Of a stretch of 64,000 nt of DNA, positions 1 to 9,180 are shown in pieces. Under the pieces are notes generated by a model. It was not told the DNA's origin and ran no database searches. It was given only the letters and a program-made list of their open reading frames with translations. Position numbers and translations under genes: made by a program. Source of the stretch: Arthrobacter sp. MYb227 (GTDB lineage Bacteria > Actinomycetota > Actinomycetes > Actinomycetales > Micrococcaceae). Where the stretch lies: assembly GCF_002975435.1 (NCBI RefSeq), contig NZ_PCPT01000004.1, positions 248,001 through 312,000 of the forward strand, given 5' to 3'. Within the stretch, counting starts at the first letter, position 1, and every line of letters starts with the position of its first letter.

Positions 1-1222
1 CAAGTTTCACGGTTCCCTCGTGCGGAACTTCGGCGATCTGCACATCGGAGACCGGCAGGTGCTCGCGCTCCGGATCGGTGCCACCTGCGGCCAGCAAGCG
101 CAGGAAGTGCGATTTTCCCGAACCATTAGAACCCAAGATGGCAACCCGGTCACCAAACCAGATTTCATTGCTGAAGGGTTTCATCAGCCCCGTGAGCTCC
201 AGCTTGTCCGCAACAACTGCGCGTTTTGCGGTGCGCCCACCCTTCAGGCGCATATTGACGTTCTGTTCAAGCGGGATGGCCTGGGGTGGGCCCGCCTCGA
301 GGAACTTAGCAAGCCGCGTCTGGGCCGCGTGATAGCGGTTTGCCATGTCCGAGCGGAAGGCTGCCTTGTTCTTATACATGTTGACAAGTTCTTTGAGCTT
401 GGCGTGCTCTTCATCCCAACGTTTGCGCAGCTCTTCAAAGCGTTCGTTGCGTTCGCGGCGGGCATCGACATACGAACCGAAGGCTCCGCCGTGGATCCAA
501 GCTGTGGCACCGGAGAGCCCTGGTTCGAGGGTGACAATGCGACTTGCGGCATTATTGAGCAACTCGCGGTCGTGACTAATGAACAGCACGGTCTTTGAGG
601 ATTCATTCAGCGTCGCCTCTAGCCAGCGTTTTCCGGGCACGTCTAGGTAGTTATCCGGTTCGTCGAGGAGTAGTAACTCATCGGGACCTTCAAAGAGGGC
701 CTCGAGTACCAAGCGTTTTTGCTCACCACCGGAAAGGGTTGAGGCTAGTCGGTGGGCAGCACGTTCAAAAGGAACTCCGAGGGCCGCCATACAGACCTTG
801 TCCCAGGCCGTTTCTAGCTCATACCCTCCGGCGTCTCCCCAATCGATGATTGCCTGTGCATAACGCATCTGGACTTTCTCATCATCGGATTCCATCATGA
901 GCAGTTCGGTCTCATCAATGGATTTGGCGGCCGCGGCAAGATCGGCGGAGGCCGTAGAGACCAACAAATCGCGCACCGTTGATTCGTCACGCACTTGGCC
1001 GACAAACTGGCGCATGATTCCCATGCCACCGGATCTGGATATGGCTCCCTCATCGGCTTTCAAATCCCCGGCAATAATCTTGAAGAGCGTAGTTTTACCC
1101 GCGCCGTTGGGGCCGATCAATGCGGTCTTAGAGCCGCTAGTGACCTTGAAGGTGACACCGCCTAGGAGCTGGGTGCCGTCGGATAGGAAGTACTGGATGT
1201 CGGATACGTCAATATGAGCCAC
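1..1222 (-). CDS. ABC-F family ATPase, C-terminus cut off by the window edge
   Basis: Soluble tandem-ATPase protein of the ABC-F family, whose members act on ribosomes (translation factors or antibiotic-resistance proteins). About 407 codons are visible from a GTG start at 1222 (V-A-H-I-D-V). The first Walker A is GPNGAGKT, followed by signature LSGGEQKR, Walker B LLLLDEPDNYLD and switch FISHDRELL. A charged linker rich in Lys/Arg/Glu follows (around residues 230-300), then the second Walker A GSNGSGKS. There are no membrane segments, which excludes an ABC exporter. The second signature and Walker B lie beyond base 1. The subfamily cannot be set without the C-terminus. It is tail-to-head with the membrane protein at 1310-2734. 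Confidence 0.93.
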   Translation of the reverse strand, partial: MAHIDVSDIQYFLSDGTQLLGGVTFKVTSGSKTALIGPNGAGKTTLFKIIAGDLKADEGAISRSGGMGIMRQFVGQVRDESTVRDLLVSTASADLAAAAKSIDETELLMMESDDEKVQMRYAQAIIDWGDAGGYELETAWDKVCMAALGVPFERAAHRLASTLSGGEQKRLVLEALFEGPDELLLLDEPDNYLDVPGKRWLEATLNESSKTVLFISHDRELLNNAASRIVTLEPGLSGATAWIHGGAFGSYVDARRERNERFEELRKRWDEEHAKLKELVNMYKNKAAFRSDMANRYHAAQTRLAKFLEAGPPQAIPLEQNVNMRLKGGRTAKRAVVADKLELTGLMKPFSNEIWFGDRVAILGSNGSGKSHFLRLLAAGGTDPEREHLPVSDVQIAEVPHEGTVKL

Positions 1223-1309
1223 CGTCCTATCCTACTGAGTCATGCTGTTAGAAAGCTCATGCTCTTCGCCAGTCCGTGCGGAAGAGGACAGCTCCATGGA
1301 TTGTTGCAG

Positions 1310-2734
1310 TCAGTTCAGCGCGACGGGTCCAAGCAACAATATTCGTTGATCCCTCACCCAAATATCCCCACTTTGTCGGTGTTGTATGCGGGTGGTAAAG
1401 CGGTATCTATAACTGAGCACCCTCACATAATGCGGTGATCGACCGGAAAATGGTTCCTCTGCCAGCAGTGCCAATGTCCCTTGATCGGCTTGCAATAGCT
1501 TTTCCACGAAGACGCGGAACCAGCGTTGGTTGATGGATTCCAGCGGAAGGAACCACATCATCCAATCAAGGCGTAGGTGGTAAGGCGCGCATTGGCCGGG
1601 TTTTCTTGCCACATTCCCCGGTTTGCCTTTGAAGGAATATTCTTGCCAATGAGCGCCGATCAGGTTCTCATCCTCGGTGCCCTCAATAACAATCTCGATC
1701 CGCACCCGGGTCACCGAACCAAAGGCACCATAGGCGTTGACGAGTTGCCATTTATTGAACGCTGCGTTCATGAGTTGGTGAGCGGAAAATAGATTACGTA
1801 GTGCGGGGAACGAAAGAGAAATAAGAAGTACCGTGACCGCCAAAACCAGTACAGTCCACCAGCTGGGTGATTCGATGTGCACTGTTCCTGCTGAGCGAAT
1901 CCACGGAAAAATCCAGCCCCAAGCCGAATCGCTAATCCGGGAGCCTGCCAACACAATCGTGAGCCAATTGAGCCACGCAAAATTCCCCGTAGCCACCAAC
2001 CAGAGTTGGGTTGCAATAATGATGCCGGCAGCAATTGAAGCAACGGGTTGCGGAGCAAACAACAGGAATGGAATAACCAACTGGGCACCATGATTCCCTG
2101 CTGCTTCGCAGCGATGCCACCACTTCGGTGCCAAATGCGCGGATCGGCTCAAGGGCCCGGGCATAGGCTGAGTTTGGTGGTGGTAGTACATGGCTGTGAG
2201 ATTTCGCCAGGCCGGATCTCCTCGCCATTTGATCATTCCTGCACCGAATTCGAGCCGGAACACCAGCCAGGCAACCAATAGCAACAGGCTCTGAGATGGT
2301 GGGACTTGTTGAGACCCCAGAAAGCCCACGGTGAACCCCGCCTCCAGCAGCAGCATTTCCCAGCCGAAACCGTAGAAAACCTGGCCCACATTCACTATCG
2401 ACATATACAGACCCCACAGCACCAAGAATCCGGCCAGAGGAAGCCACGGTGGACCAGTTTGAGGAATGCCCATGATGAGGACCGAGGAAATGCTGATCCC
2501 CAGAACACAGACGGCCACGAGCTTTCGGTCCGAATATCCAATTCTGCTGAACAACGATGGACCGCGTGCGCCCGAGGTTTCAAGATAGTGCGGCGCTGGA
2601 AGTAATCCGTGCTCACCAGCCAACGCGCGGAACTGGTTGAGCGTTGATATGAAGGCAAGCAGATACATCAACGCAACACCGCGTTGGACGATTTCGCGAG
2701 CTATGCCGTAATCGTTGGCCGCCAACCACTCCAT
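1310..2734 (-). CDS. Lipase maturation factor family (LMF1-like) membrane protein
   Basis: 474-residue integral membrane protein resembling the bacterial relatives of vertebrate lipase maturation factor 1. The N-terminal two thirds hold several hydrophobic helices (for example around residues 20-35, 75-120 and 215-260). The family-like motifs WRGDPAWRNLTAMYYHHQTQP and a soluble C-terminal region with WFLPLESINQRWFRVFVEKL are present. The vertebrate protein is an ER chaperone for lipases. The bacterial role is not established, so only the family is asserted. The ATG at 2734 begins MEWLAANDYG. The next gene on this strand is the ABC-F gene, with an 87-bp gap. No lipase gene lies next to it. Confidence 0.82.
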   Translation of the reverse strand: MEWLAANDYGIAREIVQRGVALMYLLAFISTLNQFRALAGEHGLLPAPHYLETSGARGPSLFSRIGYSDRKLVAVCVLGISISSVLIMGIPQTGPPWLPLAGFLVLWGLYMSIVNVGQVFYGFGWEMLLLEAGFTVGFLGSQQVPPSQSLLLLVAWLVFRLEFGAGMIKWRGDPAWRNLTAMYYHHQTQPMPGPLSRSAHLAPKWWHRCEAAGNHGAQLVIPFLLFAPQPVASIAAGIIIATQLWLVATGNFAWLNWLTIVLAGSRISDSAWGWIFPWIRSAGTVHIESPSWWTVLVLAVTVLLISLSFPALRNLFSAHQLMNAAFNKWQLVNAYGAFGSVTRVRIEIVIEGTEDENLIGAHWQEYSFKGKPGNVARKPGQCAPYHLRLDWMMWFLPLESINQRWFRVFVEKLLQADQGTLALLAEEPFSGRSPHYVRVLSYRYRFTTRIQHRQSGDIWVRDQRILLLGPVALN

Positions 2735-2853
2735 GCGCTCAGCGTAGGCCCGGAACAGGCCTCAGTGCCACGTTTTGTAACGTCACAAGAGCCCCGGTTA
2801 AACATGGGAGCGAAGTGAGCAGTATTGCGGGCGCCCTACGTGTCAGGGTTGAA

Positions 2854-2863
2854 CGGTACCAGC
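2854..2863 (+). repeat. Left terminal inverted repeat core of the IS
   Basis: CGGTACCAGC, repeated in inverted form at 4360-4369. Flanking bases match only partly, giving an imperfect terminal repeat of roughly 20-25 bp. Confidence 0.7.
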
Positions 2864-2918
2864 GCCTCAGAGCAAATCCGCTTGATCGCATAGGGCGAGA
2901 ACCAGGAAACCATTCACT

Positions 2919-3353
2919 GTGTCCAACTTAGCCGTCACTTCCATGGGACAAGATAGTTCTATGACTAACCTCGGACCTCGTGCCGGTGGACCGTCCCGAC
3001 GACGGACGTTCACCCCAGCCGAAAAACTTGAATTACTTGCCGGCTACGAGCAGGCAGCTGCCGATAAGAACGGTGGTGCCTACCTACGTGAAAACGGTTT
3101 GTATTCCTCCCAGATGACTGAATGGCGCAAGCTGCGTGATGCCGGGGCGCTGGAAGGAAAAAGTGCTGGATCTCGGATCGGGAAACTCAGCGCGGAGCAA
3201 CTCGAGATCGCCCGCCTGCGCCGCCAGCTGGAGGTGAGCGAGGGTCAACGTAAGAAGACCGAAGAAGCCCTGGAAATCATGGGAAAACTCTCGGCGTTCT
3301 TCGAGAACGCCATCAACGAATCGCAGGACGAACCGAAGTCCACGAAGAAATGA
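2919..3353 (+). CDS. IS3-family transposase OrfA
   Basis: 144-residue DNA-binding subunit. An N-terminal helix-turn-helix region (FTPAEKLELLAGYEQA, then YSSQMTEWRKLRDAG, about residues 30-75) is followed by a leucine-zipper-like helix with ARLRRQLEVSEGQRKKTEEAL near 95-120, typical of IS3 OrfA. The longest frame begins with GTG 2919. ATG codons at 2943 and 2961 are equally possible starts. Its stop overlaps the OrfB start as ATGA at 3350-3353, so production of OrfB probably relies on translational coupling. I saw no obvious A-rich slippery heptamer at the junction, so a fused OrfAB by frameshift is less certain here than in classical IS3 elements. Confidence 0.9.
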   Translation: MSNLAVTSMGQDSSMTNLGPRAGGPSRRRTFTPAEKLELLAGYEQAAADKNGGAYLRENGLYSSQMTEWRKLRDAGALEGKSAGSRIGKLSAEQLEIARLRRQLEVSEGQRKKTEEALEIMGKLSAFFENAINESQDEPKSTKK

Positions 3354-4342
3354 AAGCCGCCTATCACCGGTTGTTGGCCGTGCAGATTCCCTCCAGGAAA
3401 GCCGCCACTTTGATCGGGGTTTCACGCACCACCATGAATCGCAAACCTGTCCCACCGAGGTCTCTGCCCCGTGCGGCTCCACCGAACAAACTCAGTGACG
3501 CCGAACGCGCCGAGATCCTTTCGGTACTCAATAGTCCTGCATGCGTGGATCTGGCTCCGATGCAGATCTATGCCAAGCTGTTGGATGAGGGCACATATAT
3601 TGGTTCGTTATCCACGTTTTACCGGGTGCTGAACGAGAACCGGTTGGTCAAGGAACGTCGCAGGCTAGCCACGCATAAACCACGGACCATTCCCGAGCTG
3701 GTGGCCACCGCCCCGGGCCAGGTGTTTTCGTGGGATATTACCAAGCTGTCTGGCCCCGTGAAAGGCAAGTACTACGACTGCTATCTGATGCTGGATATCT
3801 ACTCACGCTACATCGTTGGTGCCCACGTGCATGCCACCGAATCCGGGGAACTGGCGGTGGAGATGATGAAAGAAATCTTCGGCGTGCACGGGATTCCACT
3901 GGTAGTGCATGCGGATCGAGGCACGTCGATGACGTCGAAGACCGTGGCCGCGTTACTGTCGGATTTGGAGGTTACCCGTTCGCATTCTCGGCCCCGGGTG
4001 AGCAACGATAACCCATTTTCGGAGAGCTTGTTCAAGACCATGAAATATGCTCCTGTGTTCCCCGAACGCTTCACGTCCTTGGGGGAAGCCCGAGTGTTTA
4101 TCGGTGATTTCGTGCAGTGGTACAACCATGATCATCAGCACTCCGGCCTTGGGCTGCACACCCCGGCCAACATGCACTTTGGGTTAGCCGATCTCCTCGC
4201 GGCCAAGCGGACCCAAACACTCGCCGCAGCCCGCGCTAGACATCCAGAACGCTTCAGCACCACGAATGACCCAAAAATCCTCGCCATGCCAGAAGCAGCC
4301 TGGATCAACAACCCACAACAAAGAACATCATTGGCCGCTTAA
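3350..4342 (+). CDS. IS3-family transposase OrfB (DDE integrase core)
   Basis: 330-residue catalytic subunit with a retroviral-integrase-type rve domain in its C-terminal two thirds. Catalytic acidic residues are visible in FSWDITKL (first Asp), HADRGTSM (second Asp) and SNDNPFSESLFKTMKY (Glu), followed by the WYNHDHQHSGLGLHTPA block characteristic of IS3 transposases. An HTH_21-like segment lies near residues 50-90. The frame is uninterrupted and ends 18 bp before the inverted terminal core. It starts with an ATG overlapping the OrfA stop. Confidence 0.93.
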   Translation: MKAAYHRLLAVQIPSRKAATLIGVSRTTMNRKPVPPRSLPRAAPPNKLSDAERAEILSVLNSPACVDLAPMQIYAKLLDEGTYIGSLSTFYRVLNENRLVKERRRLATHKPRTIPELVATAPGQVFSWDITKLSGPVKGKYYDCYLMLDIYSRYIVGAHVHATESGELAVEMMKEIFGVHGIPLVVHADRGTSMTSKTVAALLSDLEVTRSHSRPRVSNDNPFSESLFKTMKYAPVFPERFTSLGEARVFIGDFVQWYNHDHQHSGLGLHTPANMHFGLADLLAAKRTQTLAAARARHPERFSTTNDPKILAMPEAAWINNPQQRTSLAA

Positions 4343-4359
4343 CCACTCATTAAACTCGT

Positions 4360-4369
4360 GCTGGTACCG
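4360..4369 (-). repeat. Right terminal inverted repeat core of the IS
   Basis: GCTGGTACCG on the plus strand, the reverse complement of the left core at 2854-2863. Confidence 0.7.
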
Positions 4370-4444
4370 CTTGACTTGAAAAATTCCGGCGCGGTAACTT
4401 CGACTCCGAATCCGGTTCCGCAGGCGTCACCCACGAAAACAAAA

Positions 4445-4478
4445 GAATCCGTATTCTCACTAATGAGAATACGGATTC
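4445..4478. terminator. Bidirectional hairpin terminator after tRNA-Asn
   Basis: A perfect 15-bp stem (GAATCCGTATTCTCA and its complement) closes a 4-base loop. T-rich sequence follows on the plus side (CCTTTTCTTT) and on the minus side (CTTTTGTTTTC). It is placed 8 bp after the tRNA CCA end, so it most likely ends the tRNA transcript. It would also stop transcription leaving the IS. Confidence 0.85.
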
Positions 4479-4486
4479 CTTTTCTT

Positions 4487-4562
4487 TGGCTCCCCCGAAT
4501 GGACTTGAACCAGTAACCTTCCGATTAACAGTCGGACGCTCTGCCAATTGAGCTACGGGGGA
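4487..4562 (-). tRNA. tRNA-Asn (GTT anticodon)
   Basis: Read on the minus strand, the 76-nt sequence folds into a full cloverleaf. The acceptor stem TCCCCCG pairs with CGGGGGA, the D arm contains AGCTCAATTGGCAGAGC, the anticodon loop is ACTGTTAAT with anticodon GTT, and the T loop is GGTTCAAGTCC. The discriminator is G and the CCA end is encoded. It is followed by a strong hairpin terminator. Confidence 0.97.
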
Positions 4563-4629
4563 ATGCAACGAGAAATACTCTACACATGATTTCGGCAAAA
4601 CAAAAATCGGCACCCTCGTTGACCAATGA

Positions 4630-6519
4630 CTACTCTTGTCGAAGAGCCCTTCGGCGCAATTCCAGCTCCAATAGTTCCCTATTGATCCGTTGGAATCCCT
4701 CGGGATCACCTTCCGGATCCATACGTTGAAGTTGCCCCATCTTCTCCGCTTTCAGATGCGTGATCTGAAGCTCGAAAAGTCTATTGATAATGTCGTTGCA
4801 ATAGCGAAGCAATGCCTCGTTGGTGCTAGCCGGAAGCGGTGTCACGGCAAGTTCGGAGACGAATGAGCGCAACGGTTCGGGCACCTCCTGCCGAATCGCC
4901 TCAACCCATTGCGAAGGCGTCGCCCCGGCCATGCCTGCGGCACGCACCCCATCATGAACTGCCGCGTGCGCTGGTGCTAGGAAACGAGCATCGTAGAACG
5001 CCTGCCATTGTTCGGGGCTCAGCTGCGCTGGTTGTTGTAGAACTACCTCTAAGGCCTCGCGTTCCATGCGAGCCACCGGGTCACGGGGGTCGGGTCGGGT
5101 AAAGACCTGTGCCGCGGGCTGCTCAGGGCTCTGCGCGGCTGCTGTACGGCGCTCCTCTTGGGAGTTCTCCCCCTTGGGCATCCTGTTGCGCCGCACAGCG
5201 GCACCCACGGCACGGTTGACATCTTCGTTATCCATGCCAAGCCAGCCGGCGAGCTCGCGGGCATAGGCGGGCCTAATTGCTGCATCCCGAATATCGGCAA
5301 TGATCGGCGCGCTGACACGCAGGGCCTGCACGCGCCCCTCAACGGTATTGAGGTTGAAGTTTTTCAGCCCGGCCTTAATGGCGAATTCGAAGAGTGGGCG
5401 CTTGGAATTGATCAGCTCACGTACCGCTTCCGGACCACGGCTCATGCGCAGATCACAGGGGTCGGCACCCGTGGGTTCGACGGCAACATAGGTTTGGGCG
5501 ATGAATCGCTGGTCTTCCTCGAAGGCGCGCAGTGCTGCCTTCTGACCCGCTGAATCACCGTCAAAGGTGAATACCACTTCGCCGCCGGAGCCATCATCGC
5601 GTAGCAGCCGACGCGCAATCTTAATATGATCGGTGCCAAAGGCGGTGCCGCAGGTTGCCACCGCTGTACCAATACCCGAAAGGTGACAGGCCATTACGTC
5701 TGTGTACCCTTCGACCACGACGATCTGGCGTTCTTTGGTGATTTCACGCTTGGCAAGATCTACCCCGTAGAGCACCTGGGATTTCTTGTATAACTGAGTT
5801 TCTGGGGTGTTGAGGTATTTGGGACCTTGGTCATCCTCGTAGAGTTTGCGGGCGCCAAAGCCGATAGTTGCGCCGGTCAGATCGCGGATAGGCCAGATGA
5901 GCCGGCCACGGAAGCGGTCATAAATTCCGCGGTTACCCTCGGAAAACATGCCGGTGAGTTTGAGCTCTTCGTCTTGGAAACCGCGCGCGTGTAGGTGCTT
6001 GAGCAGCGCATCCCAACCTTGGGGTGCGTAGCCAACACCAAATTGGGCCGCGGCATCTTGATCGAATCCGCGCCCAGTCAAAAACTCTTGACCTGCCGCG
6101 GCACCGGGGGTAGCGAGCTGTTCGCGGAAGAATTCCTCGGCAACTTTGTGGGCATCGAGCAGGCGTTGGCGTCGACCTATTTCTTCGCGGCGCGGTCCGG
6201 TGCCACCATCCTCGTAGTGCAATTCGACGCCAACGCGAGCGGCAAGGGTTTCAACGGTTTCGGAGAACGTGCTGTGGTCCATTTTTTGGATGAACGCGAT
6301 GACATCGCCCGATTCACCACAACCGAAGCAGTGGAAGGTGCCAACCTGCGGGCGAACATGGAACGAGGGTGAACGCTCATCGTGGAAGGGGCATAGACCC
6401 TTCCACGAGCCCACGCCGGCAGATTTCAGAGTCACATACCCGTCGATGACCTCTTTAATGTCAGTACGGTTGCGAACTTCTTCAATATCTTCACGTTTAA
6501 TCAGGCCGGCCATACTCAC
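4630..6519 (-). CDS. dnaG: DNA primase
   Basis: 629-residue primase that makes RNA primers for replication. The N-terminal CHC2 zinc ribbon is complete (Cys43, His46, Cys64 and Cys67, in LCPFHDERSPSFH and FHCFGCGESGD). The primase core follows (GFDQDAAAQFGVGYAPQGW, FRGRLIWPIRD, FGARKL), then the TOPRIM domain with VVVEGYTDVMA and FTFDGDSAGQKAALRA. The C-terminal 160 residues are the helicase-binding region. The length is usual for actinobacteria. It is the last gene of the dusB-dgt-dnaG block, with a 92-bp gap to dgt. The ATG at 6519 starts MSMAGLIKRED, and a second ATG two codons on is possible. Confidence 0.97.
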   Translation of the reverse strand: MSMAGLIKREDIEEVRNRTDIKEVIDGYVTLKSAGVGSWKGLCPFHDERSPSFHVRPQVGTFHCFGCGESGDVIAFIQKMDHSTFSETVETLAARVGVELHYEDGGTGPRREEIGRRQRLLDAHKVAEEFFREQLATPGAAAGQEFLTGRGFDQDAAAQFGVGYAPQGWDALLKHLHARGFQDEELKLTGMFSEGNRGIYDRFRGRLIWPIRDLTGATIGFGARKLYEDDQGPKYLNTPETQLYKKSQVLYGVDLAKREITKERQIVVVEGYTDVMACHLSGIGTAVATCGTAFGTDHIKIARRLLRDDGSGGEVVFTFDGDSAGQKAALRAFEEDQRFIAQTYVAVEPTGADPCDLRMSRGPEAVRELINSKRPLFEFAIKAGLKNFNLNTVEGRVQALRVSAPIIADIRDAAIRPAYARELAGWLGMDNEDVNRAVGAAVRRNRMPKGENSQEERRTAAAQSPEQPAAQVFTRPDPRDPVARMEREALEVVLQQPAQLSPEQWQAFYDARFLAPAHAAVHDGVRAAGMAGATPSQWVEAIRQEVPEPLRSFVSELAVTPLPASTNEALLRYCNDIINRLFELQITHLKAEKMGQLQRMDPEGDPEGFQRINRELLELELRRRALRQE

Positions 6520-6611
6520 TAGTCTAGTGACCGGTGCAAGGACTAGGGTCCATTATGCGCAAGGCTGTGGATGAACTCACCAAGCACCAAAACTATGCCG
6601 CAAAGATGGCT

Positions 6612-7898
6612 TTAGAACAGGCGATCAGTTGGACTGCGTCCCTCAACCATTGTTGCGTGCCATTCTATTGCCGAGCCGTCGGTGAGCGAGGCTACCTGGT
6701 CAACAATAATGCGTAGTTTTTGCCCATCGTCGGCGGCAAGACGCCAATCATCGGCAAAGAGTGGTTCCAGATATTGGTCGCCGGTTTCATGCAAGAGGTT
6801 CACAAGTTCGGTGAGGATTTGTGTTTGCCGTGCATAAATTGGTTGGCGGTCTTCGCTGGTCATCACATATGCGGTGGCCAGACCCTTCATTGCCGCGATC
6901 TCATGTTCGGTCGATTCGGGGACTATGAGTTTTGCATTAAAGCGGGTGAGCGGTCCATCGCCATATTGTTCGCGTGTTGCATCGATCGCTGACTGACAGA
7001 AACGGCCAATGAACTGACTTGTCATATCCTTCAGCGCTGCCATTGAACGACGTGAGCCATCGGCCTCCGGCACCCACTCGGTTGTCGCTTCAAGCCTGCG
7101 GAATGCCGCATCAATGGTTTCCTCCTCGACATGGGGTAGATACCACTGCTTGGTGAAACGAATCACCTTTTCACGCTGTTCAGCGAGCTTGATCCAACTG
7201 AGCTGGAATCGTCCGGTGTTGATTGCATCTTCAACGTCATGCACCGAGTAGGAAATATCATCGGCTAGGTCCATGACCTGGGCTTCGATACACGTCTGGT
7301 GTGCCTCGGCAGCAGAGGTTGCACGCAACCACGTGAAGACCGGCAGGTCATCCTCGTAGACCCCAAATTTTGCTGTGGTCTTGCCATTGATCTGCGGTGC
7401 ATCGGCACGCAACCATGGATATTTACATGCAGCATCCAACGATGCTCGGGTCAGGTTCAGACCCGCAGAGGCTCCCGTGTGCCTGAAAGTTTTGGTTTCG
7501 AGCCGGGTGAGCAGGCGCAGTGTTTGCGCGTTGCCTTCAAAGCCACCGATGTCTTTGGTCAGCGCGTTGAGGGCTTTTTCCCCGTTGTGTCCAAAGGGTG
7601 GGTGGCCTAGGTCGTGCGCCAGACACGCGGTGTCTACGACATCGGGATCACACCCGAGTGTTGCACCAAGTTCACGGCCTACCTGGGCTACCTCGAGCGA
7701 GTGGGTGAGTCGGGTACGCACAAAGTCGTCGGAGGAGGGTGCCACCACTTGGGTTTTCGCACCCAGACGGCGCAGCGCGGAGGAATGCAGAACACGCGCC
7801 CGGTCGCGTTCATACGCGGTGCGGTAGGCCTTTTTGGGCGGTTCGGGAACCCAACGTTCCTCGTCTGCCGCCGTGTACCCCGAGTTCTGCGCGAGCAA
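6612..7898 (-). CDS. dgt: Deoxyguanosinetriphosphate triphosphohydrolase (HD domain)
   Basis: 428-residue HD-superfamily enzyme that splits dNTPs, typically dGTP, into nucleoside and triphosphate. The metal-binding motif is visible as H66 (THSLEV), H95-D96 (AHDLGHPPFGHNGE) and the later D in DLADDISYSVHDVEDA. The start is TTG at 7898, chosen because GGAGG lies 8-9 nt upstream, inside the end of dusB. The dusB stop is only 5 bp away, so the two are cotranscribed. Genes in this order (dusB, dgt, dnaG) are a recurrent actinobacterial arrangement. Confidence 0.94.
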   Translation of the reverse strand: MLAQNSGYTAADEERWVPEPPKKAYRTAYERDRARVLHSSALRRLGAKTQVVAPSSDDFVRTRLTHSLEVAQVGRELGATLGCDPDVVDTACLAHDLGHPPFGHNGEKALNALTKDIGGFEGNAQTLRLLTRLETKTFRHTGASAGLNLTRASLDAACKYPWLRADAPQINGKTTAKFGVYEDDLPVFTWLRATSAAEAHQTCIEAQVMDLADDISYSVHDVEDAINTGRFQLSWIKLAEQREKVIRFTKQWYLPHVEEETIDAAFRRLEATTEWVPEADGSRRSMAALKDMTSQFIGRFCQSAIDATREQYGDGPLTRFNAKLIVPESTEHEIAAMKGLATAYVMTSEDRQPIYARQTQILTELVNLLHETGDQYLEPLFADDWRLAADDGQKLRIIVDQVASLTDGSAIEWHATMVEGRSPTDRLF

Positions 7899-7903
7899 CT
7901 GTT

Positions 7904-9100
7904 TTAGCCTCCGGAAATATCTAGTTCGGCCAAGGAAATCATGGCCTTATGTTTGTCATTGAGTTCACGTGAATCCAACCAACCATCGGGCAGGTGGGTG
8001 CGCTTGGGGTTTCCGGCACGGCCGCGCTGCCCCTCGGCGTCGACGCCCGGGTAGGGAAGTTCGAGGTCTAGCTGGTCGAGCAGTTCGCGCAACACCTCAA
8101 GGGTTGGCACCTGGGCCAGCTGGGAGCGGATGTCTCCGCCCACTGGGTAGCCCTTGAAGTACCAGGCCATGTGCTTGCGAATATCGCGGAGGCCCTTGAA
8201 TTCGTCTTCAAAGTATTCGGTGAGCAATTCTGCGTGGCGGTAGACGGTGTCGGCCACCTTGCGCAGGCCCGGCTTGAACCGCACGTCGGTGCCGTCGAAT
8301 GCTGCCTGTAGATCGCCAAAGAGCCAAGGGCGGCCCTGGCAGCCGCGCCCCACCACGATGCCGTCGACACCTGTTTGCTGGACCATGGCCACCGCGTCCT
8401 CAGCACTCCAAATATCACCGTTTCCAAGTACCGGGATATCGGGCAGGGATTCGCGTAGTTGTGCAATTGAGTCCCAGTCCGCCTTGCCAGAGTAGTGCTG
8501 GCTTGCGGTGCGGCCATGCAGGGCAACCGCTGCTACACCGTGATCCCGGGCGATCTTACCCGATTCGATGTAGGTGAGGTGATCGGCGTCGATACCCTTA
8601 CGCATTTTAATGGTCAGCGGCACATCGCCGCGGGCTGCCTCCGTGGTGGCTGCCTTGATGATTGCAGTGAATAGATCGGTCTTCCAGGGTAGCGCGGAGC
8701 CGCCACCACGGCGGGTGACCTTGGGAACCGGGCAACCAAAGTTCAAATCGATATGATCTGCCCGGTCTTCCTCAACGATCAAACGCACTGCCGCGCCCAC
8801 GGTTTTGGGGTCAACTCCGTAGAGCTGTACCGAACGTAACTCTTCGTCGGCATCGTGGGAGATGATGCGCATGGATTCTGGGTTGCGTTCGACCAAGGCC
8901 CGGGAGGTGACCATTTCGGTCACGTAGACGCCTCCCCCATACTCTCGGCAGAGTCGGCGGAAGGCCTTGTTTGTAATACCGGCCATGGGGGCAAGAACTA
9001 CCGGGGTTTGTACGGTGTGCTTACCCAGCTGCAGCGGGGGCAGCTCGAGTTTTACGCTCGACGGGGCGGGGCTTACTGAGGAATCGGCAATTGCAGTCAC
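7904..9100 (-). CDS. dusB: tRNA-dihydrouridine synthase B
   Basis: 398-residue FMN-dependent TIM-barrel enzyme that reduces uridines in the D loop of tRNA. Diagnostic segments are VVLAPMAGITNKAFRRLCRE, the substrate-site LNFGCPVPKVTRRGGGSAL (catalytic Cys within), IKMRKGID, ALHGRTASQHYSG and VLGNGDIWSAEDA, then GVDGIVVGRGCQGRPWLFGD at the phosphate-binding end. The start is GTG at 9100 (TAGG just upstream). It is the first gene of the block leading to dgt and dnaG. Confidence 0.96.
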   Translation of the reverse strand: MTAIADSSVSPAPSSVKLELPPLQLGKHTVQTPVVLAPMAGITNKAFRRLCREYGGGVYVTEMVTSRALVERNPESMRIISHDADEELRSVQLYGVDPKTVGAAVRLIVEEDRADHIDLNFGCPVPKVTRRGGGSALPWKTDLFTAIIKAATTEAARGDVPLTIKMRKGIDADHLTYIESGKIARDHGVAAVALHGRTASQHYSGKADWDSIAQLRESLPDIPVLGNGDIWSAEDAVAMVQQTGVDGIVVGRGCQGRPWLFGDLQAAFDGTDVRFKPGLRKVADTVYRHAELLTEYFEDEFKGLRDIRKHMAWYFKGYPVGGDIRSQLAQVPTLEVLRELLDQLDLELPYPGVDAEGQRGRAGNPKRTHLPDGWLDSRELNDKHKAMISLAELDISGG

Positions 9101-9180
9101 TAACCTATTCTCTCAAACACATGCAAATCGTGAAGAGGTTTTGCACAAGGAGTGCATCACATTTCACGATCTCCCGAAAG

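Larger units (their letters stand above)
2841..4382 (+). mobile_element. IS3-family insertion sequence, apparently intact
   Basis: Two overlapping transposase frames are flanked by inverted terminal sequences sharing the 10-bp core CGGTACCAGC (2854-2863, and inverted at 4360-4369). The outer boundaries are approximate: I could not see a clear target duplication, and the ends were set by mirroring the distance outside the core. Both frames are open and the DDE residues are present, so the element could be active. It sits 105 bp downstream of the 3' side of a tRNA-Asn gene, between the LMF-like gene and the dnaG block. Confidence 0.85.
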
